5,776 nucleotides of DNA from an uncultured Eubacteriales bacterium (GTDB lineage Bacteria; Bacillota; Clostridia; Oscillospirales; Oscillospiraceae): contig CAJKNS010000163.1 in assembly GCA_905201305.1 (NCBI GenBank), positions 1 to 5,776 of the forward strand, written 5' to 3'. The notes under the pieces were generated by a model. The model was not told the origin of the DNA. It made no database searches and saw nothing but the letters and a program-made list of their open reading frames with translations. Positions 3,363-5,776 of this stretch are shown piece after piece (positions within the stretch are counted from its first letter, which is position 1; each line of letters starts with the position of its first letter). Made by a program: the position numbers and the translations under genes.

Positions 3363-5764
3363 TGGGAAAGGCTGAACATACAATGTCCCAAGACGAATCC
3401 AAATTTGATACTATGCGCCTGATCCAGGGGGCAGAGGCATCCGATCTGTATTCCCTGGAGAGCATTATAGAGGAATTTTCCGATGCACCCAAAGCTGAGA
3501 CTGCTGCGGAGAAGGCGGAGGAGCAGACCATAGAGCAGCCCCAGGAGCAGGAAGCGCCGCCGAAGGAAGCGGCGCAAGCGGAGGAAACTCCGGCAGAGGT
3601 GCAGACGGAGAAATTGGCGGAATCCACTGTGGAACCGGTGGAGCATGGGGAAGAAGCGCTTCCCATTGACGAGGATCAGCCCCCACCGGTCTATGAAAAC
3701 CTCAGTGAATCCCAGATGGCAGACGCCATTGCACAGGCGGTGGCGCGGTCTACAGGTATCGATGTTGCCGATGCTGCCGATGCTGCGGCACCGACAGAGC
3801 CCAAGACAGTGGCTCCGGTACCGGAGCAGCCCAAGCAGGCTCCTGTGAAGAGAATGACGCCTCCTGTACAGGAAGCACCTGCAAAACCGCCGCAGCCAAT
3901 GTCCCAGCCCCAGCAGACAGTTACACCGGAACCGGTTTCGCAGCAATCGAATCCGGAGAAGAAGCCGGCTGAGACAAATGCAGCCCCCAGAGCAGCGGTG
4001 CCAAAAAAGGCAGAGAAAAAAGCGGAAGCGAAGCATCCGGGCACAGAGCATCAAAAGATTCCCAGAAGCCATGTGAAGTCCCAGACCAGTGCATCGGAGT
4101 ACATAGGCGAATTAGTGAAGGATGTGCGCCGCCGTCAGTCCATGGCGCTGCCCAAGCCAGGAACATCCCTGAGAGGAACGGAAAAGCGGCTGGGCGTGTT
4201 TGTGGGAATTGAGCGGCTGCTGTCTCCGGTACGTTATGGGATTATGCTCCTGATGCTGCTGTGTATTGGCGGAAGATCCGTGGGCTGGATGACGCTGGGC
4301 TTTATGCGCGGCTCCATGGCGGTTACCATCTCTTTGGTTGCGGTGCTTGCAGCGATGGTTGCCAGCTGGCAAAGCGTTGTCCGCGGGGTAAAGGACCTAT
4401 GGTATTGCAAGGCGTCCTATGAAACCTTCCTGCTGCTGACCACAGTTTTGACGATCATTGAAGCTCTGGCACAGAACAATCAGCAGACATTTCTGCCGCT
4501 GATTGCAATTTCCTGGGCAGCTGCCGGTACAGCGGAATATATGCATGATCGGGCGTCCCTTTCCTCCCTGCGGGCAGTGATTACCGGCAGAGGCAGAGTG
4601 GGCGTTCGGACAACAGCGGATAAATGGGAGCATACCGATGTGATCGGAAAAGCGCCGGTGACCACTGCCGGATATGTCCGCCATCAGGCACAGCCAGATG
4701 TGTGGCACAGCGGCATGGGTATTTTCCTTCCGATTTTGACCATTGTGGCTGTGATCGTCAGCGCCTATCTCAGTGTGAAGGCAGAGATGAATTATCTCAC
4801 GGTGCTGGTTACGATTCTGGATGTTGCCATGCCGGCGGCACTGGCAATCTGCTGTGCCCGTCCGTATAACCTGCTGTCCCGGGCTTTGCGGGGCAGGGGA
4901 GCCGTGGCAGGCTGGGTTTGGTTGCAGGGACTTTCGGGCAAAAAGGCAATGCTGGTTTATGATAATGATTTGTTCCCCAACGGCACCATGCAGCAAATGG
5001 GCGTTCGCGCGTATCTGCCCATGGACCCCAGAGAGCTGGTTTCTATGGGTGCCAGTATGGCGCTTCGGGCAAACGTGGGCTTTCAGGCGGTATTTACCAA
5101 GCTGCTGCGGGATATGAACGGTGAAATCTATGATGTATCCCGATTCCAGATTCAGGAGACGGGACTGGAGGGATACATCCACCAGCAGCTGGTGCATCTT
5201 GGCTCTTATCAGTATATGCAGCTGATGGGGGTGACACTGCCCAAGCGTGCCCCGAAATACGGCGTTTATATCGCCATCAATCGGGAGCTGGCGGGACTGT
5301 TCGGCGTGAAATATCAGGTTTCCAACGGTGCAGTGGGCGGATTCCGGCGCATTGTTCGGGAACCGCGGCTCACGCCGCTGCTGGTAACCCGGAACTTCTG
5401 CGTGAATCCCGGATTTGTGGAGCATTGGTTCAAAGCGCCGGTGACACAGATGGGCTGCCCCAAGGCGGAAACCCGCCGGGCACTGTCTGAGCCGTCGCTG
5501 TTGAGCCGCGGCGTTACCTGCGGTTTTGTGTTCCAGGAGGGAATCAATGCCTACAGCCGTACCGTTTCCGGCGCCAGAAGGGTTTATCGCATGGGCTTGT
5601 GGCTGACTGTTTTGGCAGCACTGATCGGTGTGGTACTGACGGTGCAGACCATTCTTGCCATTTCCTCCGGCGGCGCAATTATTTCCGCCCAGCGGCTCGT
5701 GATTTTGAATTTGGTCCTCTATCTGGTGGTGGAGATTTGGGCTAGAATTGCGGTTCGCGGATAA
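3359..5764 (+). CDS. Degenerate P1B-type ATPase-like membrane protein with long disordered N-terminus (pseudo-ATPase)
   Basis: I know no name for this 801-residue protein. Residues 1-40 include KFDTMRLIQGAEASDLYSLE; 41-240 are low-complexity, acidic to about 125 and then Pro/Gln/Lys-rich. Eight hydrophobic segments follow at about 290-306, 319-337, 354-372, 377-393, 453-472, 478-500, 744-768 and 776-796. This 4+2+2 layout, with a 50-residue loop after the fourth and a 243-residue loop after the sixth, is that of heavy-metal P1B ATPases. Local resemblances support it: VAMPAALAICCARP at M4, then VYDNDLFPNG where VFDKTGTLTEG should be, FQIQETGLEG for the nucleotide-domain glycine motif, VYIAINRELAGLFGV for the strand before TGD, and LLVTRN for LTGDN. 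CPC, TGE, DKTGT, HP and GDGxND are all missing, so transport by phosphorylation is unlikely. Starts at 3359, 3362 or 3383 (AAAGG 11 bases upstream of 3383) are possible. The frame is intact. Fold assignment is inference. Confidence 0.85.
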   Translation: MMGKAEHTMSQDESKFDTMRLIQGAEASDLYSLESIIEEFSDAPKAETAAEKAEEQTIEQPQEQEAPPKEAAQAEETPAEVQTEKLAESTVEPVEHGEEALPIDEDQPPPVYENLSESQMADAIAQAVARSTGIDVADAADAAAPTEPKTVAPVPEQPKQAPVKRMTPPVQEAPAKPPQPMSQPQQTVTPEPVSQQSNPEKKPAETNAAPRAAVPKKAEKKAEAKHPGTEHQKIPRSHVKSQTSASEYIGELVKDVRRRQSMALPKPGTSLRGTEKRLGVFVGIERLLSPVRYGIMLLMLLCIGGRSVGWMTLGFMRGSMAVTISLVAVLAAMVASWQSVVRGVKDLWYCKASYETFLLLTTVLTIIEALAQNNQQTFLPLIAISWAAAGTAEYMHDRASLSSLRAVITGRGRVGVRTTADKWEHTDVIGKAPVTTAGYVRHQAQPDVWHSGMGIFLPILTIVAVIVSAYLSVKAEMNYLTVLVTILDVAMPAALAICCARPYNLLSRALRGRGAVAGWVWLQGLSGKKAMLVYDNDLFPNGTMQQMGVRAYLPMDPRELVSMGASMALRANVGFQAVFTKLLRDMNGEIYDVSRFQIQETGLEGYIHQQLVHLGSYQYMQLMGVTLPKRAPKYGVYIAINRELAGLFGVKYQVSNGAVGGFRRIVREPRLTPLLVTRNFCVNPGFVEHWFKAPVTQMGCPKAETRRALSEPSLLSRGVTCGFVFQEGINAYSRTVSGARRVYRMGLWLTVLAALIGVVLTVQTILAISSGGAIISAQRLVILNLVLYLVVEIWARIAVRG
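3761..3787 (+). repeat. Three 9-base tandem repeats in the linker of the membrane protein gene
   Basis: GATGTTGCC, GATGCTGCC and GATGCTGCG follow one another in frame and encode Asp-Val/Ala-Ala three times (residues 135-143 of the 801-residue frame). This is local slippage-type expansion in the disordered tail, the sort of place where length may vary between strains. Confidence 0.6.
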
Positions 5765-5776
5765 TTTAAACGCTAA

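Noticed and set aside
3356..4072. 238-codon minus-strand frame rich in Leu, Arg and Cys
   Set aside because: It is antisense to the Pro/Glu/Ala-rich linker, which automatically yields Leu/Arg/Cys runs. No ribosome site supports it.
4397..5425. 342-codon open frame on the minus strand opposite the membrane protein gene
   Set aside because: Its composition (rich in His, Gln, Cys) is that of an antisense shadow of GC-rich coding sequence. No membrane, domain or start signals support it.
3359..5764. Reading the membrane protein as a working metal-transporting ATPase
   Set aside because: The layout fits, but the phosphorylation, dephosphorylation, nucleotide and metal-site signatures cannot be found. 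Conversely, it is not called a pseudogene because the frame is intact and the fold pattern is kept.

Overview
The window looks like a piece of a chromosome from a moderately GC-rich clostridial Bacillota, most likely a gut Oscillospirales/Ruminococcaceae-type organism. This is inferred from the FtsH subtype (HEVGH, LLRAGRFDR and AMNC motif variants that I recall from gut Clostridia), strong GGAGG ribosome sites and the TrpS sequence. I see no mobile element, tRNA, rRNA or CRISPR array.

Layout. The left half reads on the minus strand: ftsH (GTG start at 2281, stop at 302), a Rho-independent terminator at about 262-297, then the 5' end of trpS (start 214, running off the left edge). The 325-base gap at 2282-2606 is a divergent control region with two candidate extended -10 promoters and two perfect inverted repeats. 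The right half reads on the plus strand: rlmB (2607-3362), overlapped by four bases (ATGA) by an 801-codon gene for a large membrane protein (3359-5764). The window ends 12 bases after that stop.

How the genes relate. ftsH (membrane protein quality control), trpS (tryptophan charging) and rlmB (23S rRNA 2'-O-methylation) are housekeeping genes. The rlmB/membrane-protein pair is probably one transcript with coupled translation.

Two things stand out. First, the trpS reading frame starts 25 codons upstream of the normal TrpRS start, with an excellent ribosome site there, and the added peptide holds a complete ferredoxin-type CX2CX2CX3C motif like the start of ferredoxin-fused nitroreductases. 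Second, the 801-residue protein has the 4+2+2 membrane layout and loop order of a P1B-type metal-transporting ATPase, but has lost the recognisable catalytic signatures (CPC, TGE, DKTGT, HP, GDGxND) and carries a roughly 240-residue disordered N-terminal tail. It appears to be an intact, maintained pseudo-ATPase rather than a decaying gene. Both readings rest on sequence pattern only; no database search was possible.
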